A stretch of DNA of 64,000 nucleotides from Pseudoscleropodium purum. Taxonomy: Eukaryota; Streptophyta; Bryopsida; Hypnales; Brachytheciaceae. Below the pieces are notes generated by a model. That model had not been told where the DNA came from and ran no database searches. It was given only the letters and a program-made list of their open reading frames with translations. Every line of letters begins with the position of its first letter. Position 1 is the first letter of the stretch. Where the stretch lies: assembly GCA_963969395.1 (NCBI GenBank), contig OZ017803.1:8680001-8744000 (forward strand). Direction: 5' to 3'. Shown here in pieces: positions 1 through 11,800 of the stretch. A program made the position numbers and the translations under genes.

Positions 1-430
1 TAATTTCATCTTAAACTCACAAATAAGAAGTTGAGTGGCTACAGTACATGCAGATTGGGTGCCTACAAGGTTCAAGTCATCAACATAAACAGCAATAATA
101 ATAAATCCATCTTTGTCTCTTTTAATGAAGAGACATGGAAATAATGCATCATTTATAAAATGATGCCCAATGAGAAATTGTCATAGTCGTTGATACCACA
201 TACGTCCAGATTGTTCAAGGTTATACAGTGCGCGTTGCAATGTAATGCCACGATATTTGTGTGAAATAGATGGACTTGGATTGATGGTTTCAAGACTAGG
301 AGGCACTTTCATATAAATATTAGCATGTAGAGAGCCATAAAGATAGATTGTCACGACATCTATGAGATGCATCTCAAGAATAGCATGAACTACCATTCCA
401 AGAAGATATTGAAAAGTAATTGAATCCATA
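1..430 (-). pseudogene. copia reverse transcriptase fragment (RVT_2)
   Basis: The minus strand encodes the N-terminal half of a copia-type reverse transcriptase. Visible motifs are DVVTIYLYGSL (usual DVVTAYLYGSL), IYMKVP, LQRALYNLEQSGRMWYQRL and, in the adjoining open segment at about 1-180, the catalytic box AVYVDDLNLVGT. The YVDD aspartates are intact, but a frame break separates this box from the upstream part near 180. A degenerate linker between integrase and RT lies at about 430-1270. The fragment continues beyond the window start. Confidence 0.9.
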
Positions 431-1269
431 ACTAGAAAATACGTAATATCATAATCAATACCAAATTTTTGTGTGACACCTTGTGCAACCTAATGGATCT
501 TATAACGAATAATATGACCTTTATCATTGCATTTGCAAACAAATACTATTTATACCCAAGAGGTCAAGAAGTGAGATTGTCTACAATAGGACCAAATACT
601 TGTCTCTTGTTTAAAGAAGCATACTCCTTCTCAATAGTAACTTTCCACTTTGGCCAATTCGAACAACGCATTGCTTTGTCAATCGTACGTAGATCAAGAT
701 CATTTTTCTTGCAAATTTTTTTTCCTGCAATCATGCAAATGAATGAATCATTAATGTCAATATTTGCTCTGTTCCATATATCTCTTGTACCGCAATATAT
801 TACAGATAATTATGTATTCAACTTGAACTTTTCTTACTTGTGAACAAAAATATTGCCTTGAAAAATAGATGGACAATCATCTATAACTAATCTTGTAAAA
901 TTGGCAATGATTGTTATAGGTAGAGAAGCATTACTAGCATCTATAAGTCCTTTTTGTTTGCGTGGCTACTTATCCAGTCCATGAGTTCGTTTGCCTATCA
1001 ATTGAGGAGTTGGAGTTGTTGTAGTATAATGATTCGAGCTGGAATATTATGAGCCTCGTTCAATAGATTTCTAGTAATCCATGGCACATCATGAAAGTCA
1101 TCAAGTATTCAATTGGCAATCTTTTGCAAATGCAAAATCTTCAAAACTTTAGTTTCAATCATAGATGTTCTTGGATCAGGATTTGATGTAAATGTTTGAG
1201 ATGCTTGAAACGTAAGGCCAATAAAAGATTTTTGAGTAGAAGCTTCTCCTTTGAAAAATGAAAATATGT

Positions 1270-1910
1270 CTTCTTCAAATCAATAATTGGCAAAAGAAGT
1301 ACAAAGTAACATACTAGTAGATGGAGTAATATAACGAATAATACTTGGAGAATCAAAGCCAATGTAAATTTCTTCTTGTCGATGAGTGCCAATAGTGTTG
1401 TGTTGAGGTTCCGGAATTGGAACCCATACACAGTAGCCAAAGATATGCAAATGAGACATATTAAGAACGCATCCTAGAAGGAGCTCTTGTGAAAAAGCAA
1501 TTTCCACAAATGAAGGACAAAGGCAAATTAAAGTTGCAGCATGTAGAACTGCATGTCCCCACATAGATGGAGGCAAATTCACATGAAGAAGCAATGGTCA
1601 TGTAATGAGCTGAATTTGGTTAATAAAAGACTCCGCTAAACTATTTTGAGCATGTTCATATGGAATGGAATATATGTTAACTTAATTCCCGTTGCAGTGC
1701 AATAATCTTCAAAAGATCTTGATTGAAACTCTTGAGCATTATCCATTTGTAATGTTTTGATTGAATAATCAGGGAAATGAGCTTTGAAATGGATAAGCAT
1801 AGAAAGTAAATTAGCAAAAGCTAAATTTCTAGATGACAATAGAGATACATATAATTGTTTGCTTAATGCATTGACTAGTATCAAAAAATATCGGAATGGT
1901 TCAAACATAA
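1270..1910 (-). pseudogene. copia integrase core and C-terminal part, downstream of the nested LTR
   Basis: Two open pieces on the minus strand make up the rest of the integrase. The piece at about 1636-1910 carries FRYFLILVNALSK and KTLQMDNAQEFQSRSFEDYC, the DDE-core region that includes the second acidic residue in a DNAQEF context (usual DNAGEF). The piece at 1280-1594 carries LPPSMWGHAVLHAATLI and SHLHIFGYCVWVPI, then GFDSPSIIRYI, the typical end of copia integrase. A frame break lies between them. The N-terminal zinc-binding part is on the other side of the inserted solo LTR. Confidence 0.9.
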
Positions 1911-1915
1911 GAGAT

Positions 1916-2462
1916 TGAAACACAATTTTTCCACTTCCTTTCAAATTATCTTTAGTAATGATTTTACATTTTTCTTTCCAATATTTCTAAATGTTAATTG
2001 TATTCTATCTAATTGTATTTATCTTCTATTTGTATTTGTCTTGGAGAATTGGAAAGTCGATTTTATGGTAATAGTTGATTTTGCTTGAATTGCTTGAAAG
2101 TTGGTCTTTGGAAAATCAATCTTGTATATTGATAGCTGTAAAATAATGATAATACAATGGGAAAAAATCCCTTTTTATTGTTTCCCGCAATCATAGGTGA
2201 ACTAAGCAAAATCCTAACCACTTTGCCTTTGGTAATAGGACCAAGCCTATTCCTTCTATAATATCCTAACTAACTTTTCCTAACCACTTCTAGTCATATA
2301 ATTAGCCTAGTAACTCTATGTACTAAGTAAGTTGTATTGCCTTAGCATACTTTATCTTCTAATCTAATTATCTTGAGGTTTCTAAAATATCAATAATTAT
2401 TTTGAGGAGTCTAAAGTAAGCCAATTAATAATTTCTTTAAAAGACAACATAATGGGTTAACA
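1916..2462 (-). mobile_element. Solo LTR of another LTR retrotransposon, nested in the copia integrase
   Basis: This 547-bp segment separates the GAG-pre-integrase/DICG part of the host integrase (above 2463) from its core (below 1911). It starts TGAAACA and ends TTAACA on the plus strand, so it has TG...CA ends (TGTTAACCC...TTTCA on the minus strand). It is flanked by GAGAT (1911-1915) and AAGAT (2463-2467), a 5-bp target duplication with one mismatch. Removing the segment and one duplicate restores the host reading frame across GSISLMFEPF, which confirms the boundaries. No internal region is present, so it is a solo LTR left by recombination. Its orientation is inferred from the TGTTAAC start on the minus strand. 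Confidence 0.8.
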
Positions 2463-2670
2463 AAGATATTGAACCACAAATATCACCTTGTAGTCTAAAT
2501 AGCATCGGTGGCAATTCATAGGAAAGTTTCCATGAAAATGGCCTAACAATTAACTTGCCTTGAACACATGCATGATATAGTGTCATAAAATTGACATCTG
2601 CTAGTTGCAAATTGTGGCCAACAACACATGGAAGAATTTTGCGAAATAAAATTGAGCTTGGATGGCCCAA
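2463..2670 (-). pseudogene. copia GAG-pre-integrase and integrase N-terminal segment
   Basis: The minus strand encodes a segment beginning MGHPSS, with LYHACVQGKLIVRP and ELPPMLFRLQGDICGSI. This matches the GAG-pre-integrase domain, the last part of the zinc-binding HHCC region, and the GDICGPI entry to the integrase core. The nested solo LTR interrupts the frame immediately afterwards. A degenerate stretch of about 200 bp links it to the protease. Confidence 0.88.
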
Positions 2671-2871
2671 TCTTTCATGTCAAAGGAAAGTTTTATTATC
2701 TTTAGAAAATATAGCAAAATTAGAGACAATACGTGGTCAAATTAGAATCCGATATAAGCCAATTACTGCAACAAAGGCTATTTCCATGACATTATTGTTA
2801 TGTACAAAAATCAAAGCCTCTTCACTATTTATAGTTTTGGTCGAGAGGTGAAAATCTTTGGTGTGCACATC

Positions 2872-3183
2872 TCAATAGTTGATTAGGCTCCAAGGTGTAG
2901 AAGGAGAATACATGACACATGCACATGTAATGGTGGTGCCCTTAGGCCATATCACCTTTGTTGGTTCCTCCTGAAAACGAAACATATTCGCTCTAGCCAT
3001 AGTCATTAAATTTTTGGTTTGCAAAATTAAAAGATTATTAGCATCAAAAAATTGCTTATCCTGCAAGATTGTATGAGTAATTGCAAAGTCAAAAAGCACA
3101 TCACAAGACTCACCAGTGGAGGTATCCTCAACAATATATGTTTCCATATTGTCATCACCATATGAATTCATAGACGCATCCAT
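2872..3183 (-). pseudogene. copia aspartic protease segment
   Basis: The minus-strand open segment reads MDASMNSYGDDNMETYIVED and then DVLFDFAITHTILQDKQFFD. The DFAITHTI stretch is where copia proteases carry the catalytic D-S/T-G followed by TTHTIL; the glycine is lost, so the active site is broken. Upstream in the same orientation, at about 3230-3330, a degenerate CCHC zinc-knuckle region of Gag can be followed. Confidence 0.8.
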
Positions 3184-3229
3184 GGTATGGGCCTCACGAC
3201 TTTGAACTCAAAGCTTCTTGTTTTCTTGA

Positions 3230-4189
3230 AACATCTTGATAAAATACTCTAATGTTCAGCAAACATTTGCCAAATGTTCCACTCTATCACATTTGTGATA
3301 AGAACGCGTCTCAGACAAACACTTACCATAGTTGTTAGTAGAAAAAGTGGTATTCTTCCTTTGAGCATGTTGGTTGTCACAACTATAGCTACATGTTGTA
3401 CTTGATTGTTTATGACGAGGTTCGAAGCGATGTTTTTATGCTTTAGGTTTTATAATAAAAACCTTAACAGCATGGGACTCTGGAATCATGGTTCCAATAA
3501 GACAGGCCTCTACATTGCACAAAATGATCTCATTTTGTTTTTCAGCAAGAAGTAATAGAGACATGAGATCCGATTGATTCTCAAATTACATGTTTCTATA
3601 CTATTGGGCTAATACAACAAAAACAAGTGGAAACGTTAAGAGGATTTTTTTAAATCATTTTTGGCTTAATAATGGTCTAACTATATAACCGTAGTTGTGA
3701 CACAATTCTAAATAACTCATTATTGAACGGAACAAATGTTGGAAAGTCCAATACTCATAAATGAGTCCAATCATGTAATGCTCTAGGAAGGAAAATAGTC
3801 TTTTGGTGATCAAAACAGGATTTAAGCTTTTTCCAAAGCTCATTAGGTTTGTCTAATTCTAAGCATTGGTACTGTAGTGAGGGAACTAGATGACATTGAA
3901 GTAACAATAAAGTTTTTAAAGGAATAATAGTAGAAGTAGAAGAACTTATAATAGAATTAGCATCAAATGCAATACAATCCGATAATTGCTCCGCATATAT
4001 ATGTGCCTTCACCGTTTTTGCCCATAACAAATAATTGCTCCCATCAGTTGTCAATTGTGGAAAAAGAAGTAGTTGAATTTGTGGTGGCTCAATAGTGGTA
4101 GCAAGTACCAGAACAGTGGTAGAAGGAGCAACAAAAGAGATTGAAGTAGTCATGATGGAAAAGAAAAGGGAAAAAAAATGTTTTTCCAA
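3230..4189 (-). pseudogene. copia Gag (UBN2-type capsid plus degenerate zinc knuckle)
   Basis: The N-terminal open part (3755-4189) carries FPQLTTDGSNYLLWAKTVKA, then HLVPSLQYQCLELDKPNELW and CFDHQKTIFLPRALHDW. These are the hallmarks of the plant copia Gag capsid (UBN2/DUF4219 type). A frameshift near 3760-3780 moves the frame, and a second piece follows down to a decayed CCHC knuckle near 3300. The start was not fixed; MTTSISF at about 4152 is a plausible initiator. It would have formed the particle shell of the element. Confidence 0.85.
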
Positions 4190-4234
4190 AAAAATTAGGT
4201 TTTTGGAAAAATTAGGGTTTAGAAATTAGGGATT

Positions 4235-4420
4235 TGAAATGAAAAATAAAGATAAAGATGAAATTGAAGAAAAAAAAAAGATATATTAAAAGATAAAGAT
4301 AAATATAAGAAAAAGATAAAGATAAAAGTAAAAGTAAAAAAGATAAAGATAAAGATAGAAGTGAGTTTAAAGATAAAGAAAATGTCAAAGATAAAGAAAA
4401 ATGTAAAGATATAAGAATAT
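4235..4420. repeat. AAGATA-type simple repeat in the copia leader
   Basis: Degenerate tandem units of GATAAA/AAGATA fill this stretch between the LTR and Gag. Open frames here are only products of the repeat. Confidence 0.8.
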
Positions 4421-5071
4421 AAATTATTGATCAAAAGTCAATAATACATTAAAATAAAATAAAATAAAAATACTCAAACTTGGGGTTTGGATAGATATGG
4501 AAGAAGGTGCTTGAAGTGAAGAGGTGGAAGAGAAGGAGGAAGAAAAGCAAACTTGGAAGTGAAGACGTTTTGAAAAATAAAAATAAAAACAAAAATAAGC
4601 TTAAAGTGATAGGAAGAAAGGGAGTTTTGAACAAGTTGGGAAAAAAATGTGTATGAAGACCAGTAGGCTAGGGGATTAGCACGTTGGGACAGCGTGGAGG
4701 CTAAGATTGCCTAGAGGCATAGTAGAAAAGAACCGGGAGGCTAGGTGAGGCAGTATATATTGAAAAAAAAATAAAGGGTACCTAGGAAGGCAACAACGGG
4801 GAGAGAACAGAGAGTCAGGGTTAAACAAAGCGGAAGAGATACGAGGGACCAAAAGGGGAGAGGCTCTAGGGAGTAGAAGGGGGGTTCAGAGAAGAAAGAG
4901 ACAAGAAGTGGAGAGTCTCTGGTCAGGACTATAGAGTGGTGCTCTACTCAAGGGTTGCTCAAATCAAGAAGGGGGGGGGGGGGGGGTTGTAAAACTCCTC
5001 CCAAAACAAAACTCTAAATTGGAAGGAATCTTTAAAATTAAATGATGAGAGTATGTGAACAAGAGTATAGA

Positions 5072-5085
5072 GCGTGCTAATAACA
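5072..5085 (-). other. Probable tRNA primer-binding site of the copia element
   Basis: On the minus strand, directly after the LTR end TTCTCAACA, the sequence TGTTATTAGCACGC resembles the plant initiator-methionine tRNA primer site TGGTATCAGAGC, with several changes. Its place next to the LTR border supports the call. Confidence 0.5.
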
Positions 5086-5308
5086 TGTTGAGAATATAAA
5101 ATGAAACAAAATTGCAAAACACAAAAACACCAAAATATACTCAAAGAATACTAAACTTCATTAGAGAGTTTGAAGTATATACAAAGGGAGAAAGGAGAGA
5201 GACAATGAATAGTTGTCTTCTCCTATTGGTCTAAAGGAATTCCACCTAATCCCTATGCTACGTGTTAGTCACCATATTATAGTGAGCATTCACACACGTT
5301 TCTTAACA
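5086..5308 (-). repeat. 5' LTR of the copia element
   Basis: A 223-bp segment bounded on the minus strand by TGTTAAGAAACG... and ...TTCTCAACA, giving the TGTT/AACA inverted ends of LTRs. Near the middle is TTGTATATACTTC, a possible TATA region. The inner border abuts the primer-binding-like site. The partner LTR is outside the window, so the outer border is inferred. Confidence 0.55.
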
Positions 5309-6466
5309 TCTACTACCTCTTTGGAGTATTTTGTGTATTCTTCAAAAACCACTATACTACATTCTCATATATTATTCTACAAGTTTGAGACTTTGTATCC
5401 TTAGAATGAGCAAATAATTAAATGCTTTGTGCAACTATGAATTTATGTAATTCCATCATGGGGAGATTGGATATACTTGTATTTTGTTTTGTCAGAATTG
5501 ACCCATGTATAAAGCAAAGGTTGTATATTAGCAATTAACTTACATATATTTTATTTTAGATCAAATTTCTCATTCTTAGAAGCTCAAAGAAAATATGGAT
5601 ACAAGTTAGGAGTATATCTATTATAATCTAAGGTTTACCCCCTAAAGGACCAAGCATTCAAATTTTGAGCAATAGATGAGTACAAATACATTCTAAGTAT
5701 ACAAAAATTATTGTTTGAGAGTCATCATTTAATTATTATTCTAAGTTGTATTTTATAAAACATCTTTACAATATTAGAAATTTGGACTAAACCTTTTAAT
5801 GGTTAAATTCTATGTGAATAGACAAAATCAAATTAGTGCCTATTCTAATTATGCTTTATAAAAATCACTCTAGAAATCATTTATACTCTTAAATTTTATT
5901 TAGCATACTATTTTCTTATACCCCAATTTTTTTTTTTTAAATATGATGCAAAAATTGATATCCACTATAAGAAAAAGGGGTATTTTATGTTAGTTTTTAA
6001 GTATAGTCCTAAACATAAGATTATAAGTAATGACCTTTGAAGATATTTCAAGTAAAAAATTTCTAGAATTACATGTATTTTTTGTAAATATTTATTAAAA
6101 GTATCCTTATTTTGTACTACATTTTATATACGACCTAAACCAAGACCTACTATCAATACTATATTAAAGAAGTTTATTACTTTAGAAGGTGAGGTTTATT
6201 AGAAGTTCTATTATACTATTCACTTAAAATGTACTTGAGAAACTTCCAAATAAAATTTTCCTTCAACACACATATAAACTATAGTTGGACAACAATCACT
6301 TATTACATTTTATATGCAGCTTAGGTTGAGACTAACTATCAATATTATATTAGAGATATTTATTAATTCAAATAATGAAGTTTATTAGAAGTTTTACTAT
6401 ACTATTTATTTAAAATGTACTCCTTCCATCTTGAAAAAAATTCAGGGTTTCATAGAAATGGCTAGA
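5309..6466. other. AT-rich intergenic DNA, no gene seen
   Basis: AT-rich sequence with frequent stops in all frames. I recognise no gene, RNA or complete repeat. Confidence 0.6.
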
Positions 6467-7360
6467 TTAACCCTAATCCCTAAAGATTGGAGACTATGTT
6501 TTCACCAAAACACTCCAAACTATCATTTTTGATACAAACATCAAATTTTAGATGAAAAAAATTTTTGGACACATGTAACCATAGGATCTTGTAGTAAACT
6601 ATTTTGAAATTATGTGGAAAAAATTTCAGAATTTTCCACCATGTAGATTGCAAGATATTAATGTTTGAAGTGACAAAAAACATTTTTTTGAACCTGTGAA
6701 AATACAAGCAGCTGCACTTTACAAGGTTACATTTTCATGAAAAAACGTCCAAAATGATGGTTACTCTTTGAATTCATTCTTCAAGGTAAGTTGGCTACAT
6801 GTTTAAAAAAAATAGTAAATAGAAAGAAGTACAAAGTGATTCAAAACACTAAATTGTTAAGAATTTAATTATGGAATTGAAAAATTCCAATCCCAACGGT
6901 GGTAATGTAGTAATAAAAAATCTACATCATATCTTTTTATTTTTTTCAAAAAATATTAAAAATTGAGTTAAATAAAGGACTCCAAAGTTTATTTTTGAGT
7001 AGGGAATCCATAACTACCCACAAACTAGAACACCTCATAACTTTCATCTTGTATATCAAAATGGAATGATTCAAAGCTTTTCAGAGTGAGAGAGAGAGAA
7101 AATCAATTTCAAATTTTTATTTTTAAATAATTGATTTTTTAAGAAATTTTTGGGCTACCCGCCAAGATTGAAAATTACATATCATACAATAACTTTTGAA
7201 TCATGTAATCAAAAGTTATGAAAATTGTTGGGCCTTAAAGCTACTCCTTAGGCACATGTTGTGTGAAAATTTCAGCAAAAAAAACTAAAAACTCCATTCA
7301 TAGTAAGCTACCCAAAATCGCTATGTTGCCAAAAAACATAGTTTGGACCTTTAGGGGTTA
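6467..7360 (+). mobile_element. TTAA-bounded MITE, copy 1
   Basis: About 894 bp. It starts TTAACCCTAATCCCTAAAG and ends CCTTTAGGGGTTAG. The two ends are imperfect inverted repeats of about 35 bp that both run into AACTATGTTTT-like sequence (start GACTATGTTTTCACC; end, reversed, AAACTATGTTTTTTGGC). Inside are words shared with the other copies: ATAGGATCTTGTAGTAA, GCAGCTGCACTT and TTTGAATTCATTCTTCAA. It has no coding capacity, so it is non-autonomous. Confidence 0.7.
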
Positions 7361-7914
7361 GTATGTGAGCTACTACTATTTTCAAGAAATCTCTTACTAT
7401 AGCTTCTAGTTGAAAAAAGGTGGTGAAATTGAAAAAGTTTCCTCCTTTTTGAAATTGCTTCAATACTATTAATTTGGATCATTTTCCAACCAATGTTAGC
7501 ACAATGAAGTCCAATGATGTCTTTTGCATTCAATTTCAATGATATGTTGTAATTCAACTCTATGAAACCTTCAATAAGGGGTTTAGCAACAAGAATGCTT
7601 ATACAATTGTGGGTTGAATTCAGCAACTTCAATTGGTTTGAAGATGTCTTTCAATTCCCTTTGTAGGGATCAAGTTCCTATTTAGTCTTTAGACTGTGGT
7701 ATCCAAAGAGTGTTCAAACTAGCTTTAGTTGTTGTTGATCAAGTTGTGGAGAGCCATTTCGAATTTAATTTGGAACAAGAGTATATTTGGAGATCCTGGA
7801 TTTATTTCAAGATAGAGGGAGTACTCAAAGCAGCTCCCGAAAAACATTTTGGGTGAGAAAACATTTTTTACCCATCCTCCAGTCTCTTCTGAAATTATCC
7901 ATCAAACACTTAGT
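7361..7914. other. AT-rich intergenic DNA
   Basis: No convincing coding frame. An open minus-strand frame at 7351-7632 straddles the end of MITE copy 1 and has no recognisable domain. Confidence 0.5.
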
Positions 7915-8400
7915 GTCTGCGGCATCCTGCGGCGTCCCTTTTAAGGGTTAAAAATGCCTTTAAATGCCTACCCTGGTCTGCCAGAAGAGCTGAGCTGAGT
8001 CCAGGCAGCCTCCATGGAGGTTGGACGTCCGGGCTCTCCTCCGACTGGACCTCCAGCCTCCGGCTCCTGCAAACCGATTTTGCAGAGCTGGAGGGTCTGG
8101 ACGGAATCCTAGACCCCCATTTCGATAATGAGACAAATGGTTTTTTCTGTCCAGGCTGATTTCGTGGGAGTTCCGGTGGGACCATAGGGTAAGTTCACCG
8201 CGCCTTTACAACTGAACTCGAATCAGAAGTCTCTGCATCCGGGTCCAGTGGTCCACCTCATTTTAATTACTGCTGGATCCTGCAAAGTCGGATTGCATGG
8301 AAAGCAGCCGGAGGGAGCTGGACCTCCGGCTGGCCAAACCGGCCCCCTCCGGTTCCTGGAGGTCTAGGACCTCCATGGAAACGGGTTCTAACACCCTAAC
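7915..8400. repeat. GC-rich block with internal direct and inverted GGACCTCC-type repeats
   Basis: A sharply bounded GC-rich block in AT-rich surroundings. GGACCTCC, CTCCGG and CCATGGAGGT words recur in both orientations: near 8010 CTCCATGGAGGTTGGACGTCC, and near 8365 GGTCTAGGACCTCCATGG inverted. A palindromic section lies near 8050-8095 (CTCCAGC...TTTTGCAGAGCTGGAG). It looks like a GC-rich foldback or MITE, but no target duplication was found. Confidence 0.4.
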
Positions 8401-8876
8401 AGACATAATGCCATGTGTCACTTCCCAAGTGCTCATAATCAAGGCAATTCAAATGGCGTGGCACACCAATCAAAGCAAGCCACCACTCATCCTCAGGCAT
8501 GCAAATGAATCACCGTAACAGAAACAGATCAGCACTACCCACTTCGTAAAAATCACGTCTACGATATTACTGCTCAATCTAATAAGTGTCCCAGTTCGGT
8601 ACTTATCAGTTTCAGACGCCTTCTAACTTAATACCTTACACTGGCGTAGAAGAGCCTACGCATATCAATAGAAGTTTTTAAACTAGGCACTAATAAACAG
8701 GTTGCTATGAGAATCAGGTGAACGGTGAACTTGCTACAAGAGGCAGCAGCAGGGGGAAGAGATGGGTGAAACTCCTTACCAAAAACAAGGTATAGTTTTG
8801 CCCAAATGACAACCCTTTGTGTCATTCAAAAAATTCTCTAAGTTGAGTCGAGGCCTACCGTCTGCTTTTCCTCTCT
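8401..8876 (-). other. 3' flank and likely 3' UTR of the COR27/28-like gene
   Basis: Mixed-composition sequence directly after the stop codon on the minus strand. No separate gene is visible. No clear AATAAA was chosen as poly(A) signal. Confidence 0.4.
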
Positions 8877-11800
8877 CTATACTTGCTGCCCAGATGACCG
8901 AAACGGAACTGGGTCGCTAAAATGAATTCCATCCCGCAAAGAACGAGATGGTTGTGAAGCTGGGACACCTACTGCGTGGTCGTGCAGCCGACGCCGAAAT
9001 CCACCTAGACCCCATGTCCATGTTCTGGAGTTTGAAACTGGCGACAGTTGGGGCTCGCATTCAAATGCATCACCTGCTTCCAATCCTTTTGTTTGGAGCT
9101 CTAATGACAGATTCCGTCCATCGTCCTCATGGCATCCCTGGACAAAAGGCTGATAAGCCGATCCCGCCAGTTCGTGAAAATACCTCTCCTCCATACTTCC
9201 GGCTTCGGGCCGTGGAGACCATGCTGTTGCAACAGCCTCGCCGTCTTTGGTAAAATTGATTGTAGGCTGGTTCGTTGTGTATGCAGGCGTGACAGAGATG
9301 CGTAGAGGCGCATTCAAATCTGGTACCGATGACAACAAGGCTTTCCTTTCGCGGACTTCGGAAACTGGCTCGGTGGCGGCGGCGCACGCAGCCCCAGTGG
9401 TAAGGTGGGATGGCGCGTTCAGATCTGGAAAGGACAGAGAGCTTCTGCTCTCGTAGCTATCCATTCGGCCTAGTAGGGGAACCACCTGCAAATTACATGC
9501 GTGAGCCAAAATTTGACAACGTGGATACACGTCACGGTGGATGCAAATTAATATTTAATGAACTTCATCCACGCAACCCTCTCTAATGACACAGCCTTGG
9601 GGGCACTGACGGGCTATTGACACTCTTATGAATGTTCGCAATTTGGCATGTGGAAGTTGGTCAATCAGATGTGTAAACACAATGAAAGATCCTCAGGGTA
9701 TACAGGGAATGTGCAACTACCAAGTGTCATTAGAAAAAGTTAAGTACAAAAATTCAATAATCTACACCGTGATGAGTTAGAGCTATACCTGGTCCATGGC
9801 ACTCCTTCCAGCGACTCTCCGTGTGTCTTTATGTTCAGACGCCGATGATGGACCAGCCTCTTCAGCAGAAGTCTCAACAACCTTTCGTGCATGTTCCAGG
9901 ATCGCTTGCTCAGAATGCTCTCCAGCAGCTTGGACACTTTCCGCCCGTTGTTTGGCAACAAATTGCTCAAGCATTTCAAGATCCTTCTGAGCCAAATCCT
10001 GTTGCGTTGACTTGATTCTCTTGGTCACGAAGACATCAGCTGAAACAGAAGTGAACAAGTCAGAAAGGAAGCTCCTGGCAGTGATTAAAAGCAACAAGAT
10101 GGAGGAAAAACAGCTTGATTAACATATATTTTCAGCACATGGCCTATCCGGTGAAAAAAAGTTCACCATTTTCAATGTCGAAGGTTGGGGGCCTCTTCGG
10201 CACCCAGGTCGTCATGTCTTTCCGACTAGAGGGGATAGTCACCGTCTGTCCACCTATTTGCAAACGATTCTGCCATAACCGAAAGCCCTGCTCTATCTCT
10301 GGAACTTCTACACAGTTCTGAGTTTCCTTGTTACCAATAGCTTCACTTGCACCACCCGGCTGTTTCTCTTCAAAATCGTTGTCTTTTGTGGTAGCCGCAA
10401 TCATGTCCTCGTCCCTCCCAATGCTGTGCAGATTCATTTGGCTCACGTCGACAGCCGACGCGACTTCCTTGAGAGGTGTAACAATAACATCCGGTAGACA
10501 AGTCGAAGGATGATTAGATAAATCTTCAGATTTTAGAGTCCTCTGCTTGAAGTGCCGAACCCAGGGGTTGGCAAGAACAGCTGTCTTAGTTGCTGCCGGA
10601 GGCGGATCAAGTCCATTAGGCCTGCAGTATGATTTTTGGTGTTGCTGTCCACCTTGCACTAACTCAAAGAGCTGGATATGCCATAGAAAAAAATGTCTCA
10701 GACAACGAATAGAAAAACGCAGTTCCATCACCACACAACTGTGCCATCAATGAGCAATATTAAGAGGGTATGTCATTCACCTCAGTGGGATACGATGTAC
10801 AGCAGCCATAAGCATCCACTGGTCGAGATTCCACACAATCTTGCTCCGAATCATCGATTTGCGCTGAATTGTCGTAGACGCCCAAATGACCCAACCCCTG
10901 CTGACTATATAAACTTCTGACAAACGTTGCCTCCATGGAATTCAGGAATGAGCTGTGCTTGTCATCTGTCCATGTTGTTGCTGCCGACTCGGGTTCTTCT
11001 TGAATCTATAGAAAATAAATCGATCGACTACTATCAGAACAGATCCAGACTCTGAAAAGATTCAACAGATGCAGGTCTCAACAACCTAGCTACTACAAGC
11101 TGAAGCAAAACAATTTGCACATGTATGCAGTAGCACCAAAATTGCACTTTCACACTTCTCAGTGGCAGAAGCAGTGACGACAAGAAGATTCCCCGGCAGA
11201 CCTTCATCAAACTACATGAACATGAAGCAGGACGTATTTCGCGGTGAAACCTATGCTACATGACCTAACGCTATCAAAAATCAATGATGAGTTGTCAACC
11301 CATGTGAACTGCGAAGTAGGTTGAGAAAAGCACTCGGTGGCTGGACTGACACAGAAAGATATCATCCAGGATCCAAAAACGCAGGAAGGTTGGGTGTTGA
11401 TGAATCTTCCCGAACATCGAAGTAGGGGAAAGGATTTGAAATCCTTACCGAGTGAGTCTCTAACTCTGAATTTCTCGCAGGACTCTCGGGCCTAATATTC
11501 ACATCTTCATCGACCTCGTTCTCGCCCTCATTCTCCTCTAACATCGATCCACTCCCAGATTGCACCTTGGCTTCCCCTCCTTTGTCCTCCATATCACTTT
11601 TGGCCACCATTGAAGCCCCCGACGTAATCCTCAACAACTGCTGGCTATCCTTTATATTTACAGAGTCTCCATCAGACATGGTCGAGCTTTCGGAGGACCC
11701 GCCGGAGTCGGCAGAAAATTCCATGTCCTCAGAAGAATTACGAGTACATGAATCTGAAGTATGGTTACTCGTAGATTGTTTTACATTGGCCGGGCTCACG

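Larger units (their letters stand above)
1..5308 (-). mobile_element. Ty1/copia LTR retrotransposon, decayed, 3' part outside window
   Basis: The minus strand reads, from high to low coordinates, one LTR, a primer-binding-like site, an untranslated leader, Gag, protease, GAG-pre-integrase, integrase and reverse transcriptase. This is the Ty1/copia order (integrase before RT). Every domain is broken by frameshifts or stops, so the copy is not autonomous. The RT runs off the window start, so the RT end, RNase H and second LTR are not visible. A solo LTR of another element sits inside the integrase at 1916-2462. The leader at about 4200-5085 holds AAGATA-type simple repeats and a 16-G run. The identity rests on several independent domain matches and is secure; the lineage within copia was not determined. 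Confidence 0.93.

Noticed and set aside
469..843. 124-codon plus-strand open frame
   Set aside because: It is antisense to the decayed linker and RT region of the minus-strand copia element and shows no domain.
4219..4634. Hydrophobic minus-strand frames rich in F, I and L
   Set aside because: They are translations of AAGATA/TTTATC-type simple repeats in the copia leader.
8948..9456. Plus-strand frames of about 70-100 codons
   Set aside because: They are shadows of the last exon of the COR27/28-like gene on the minus strand.
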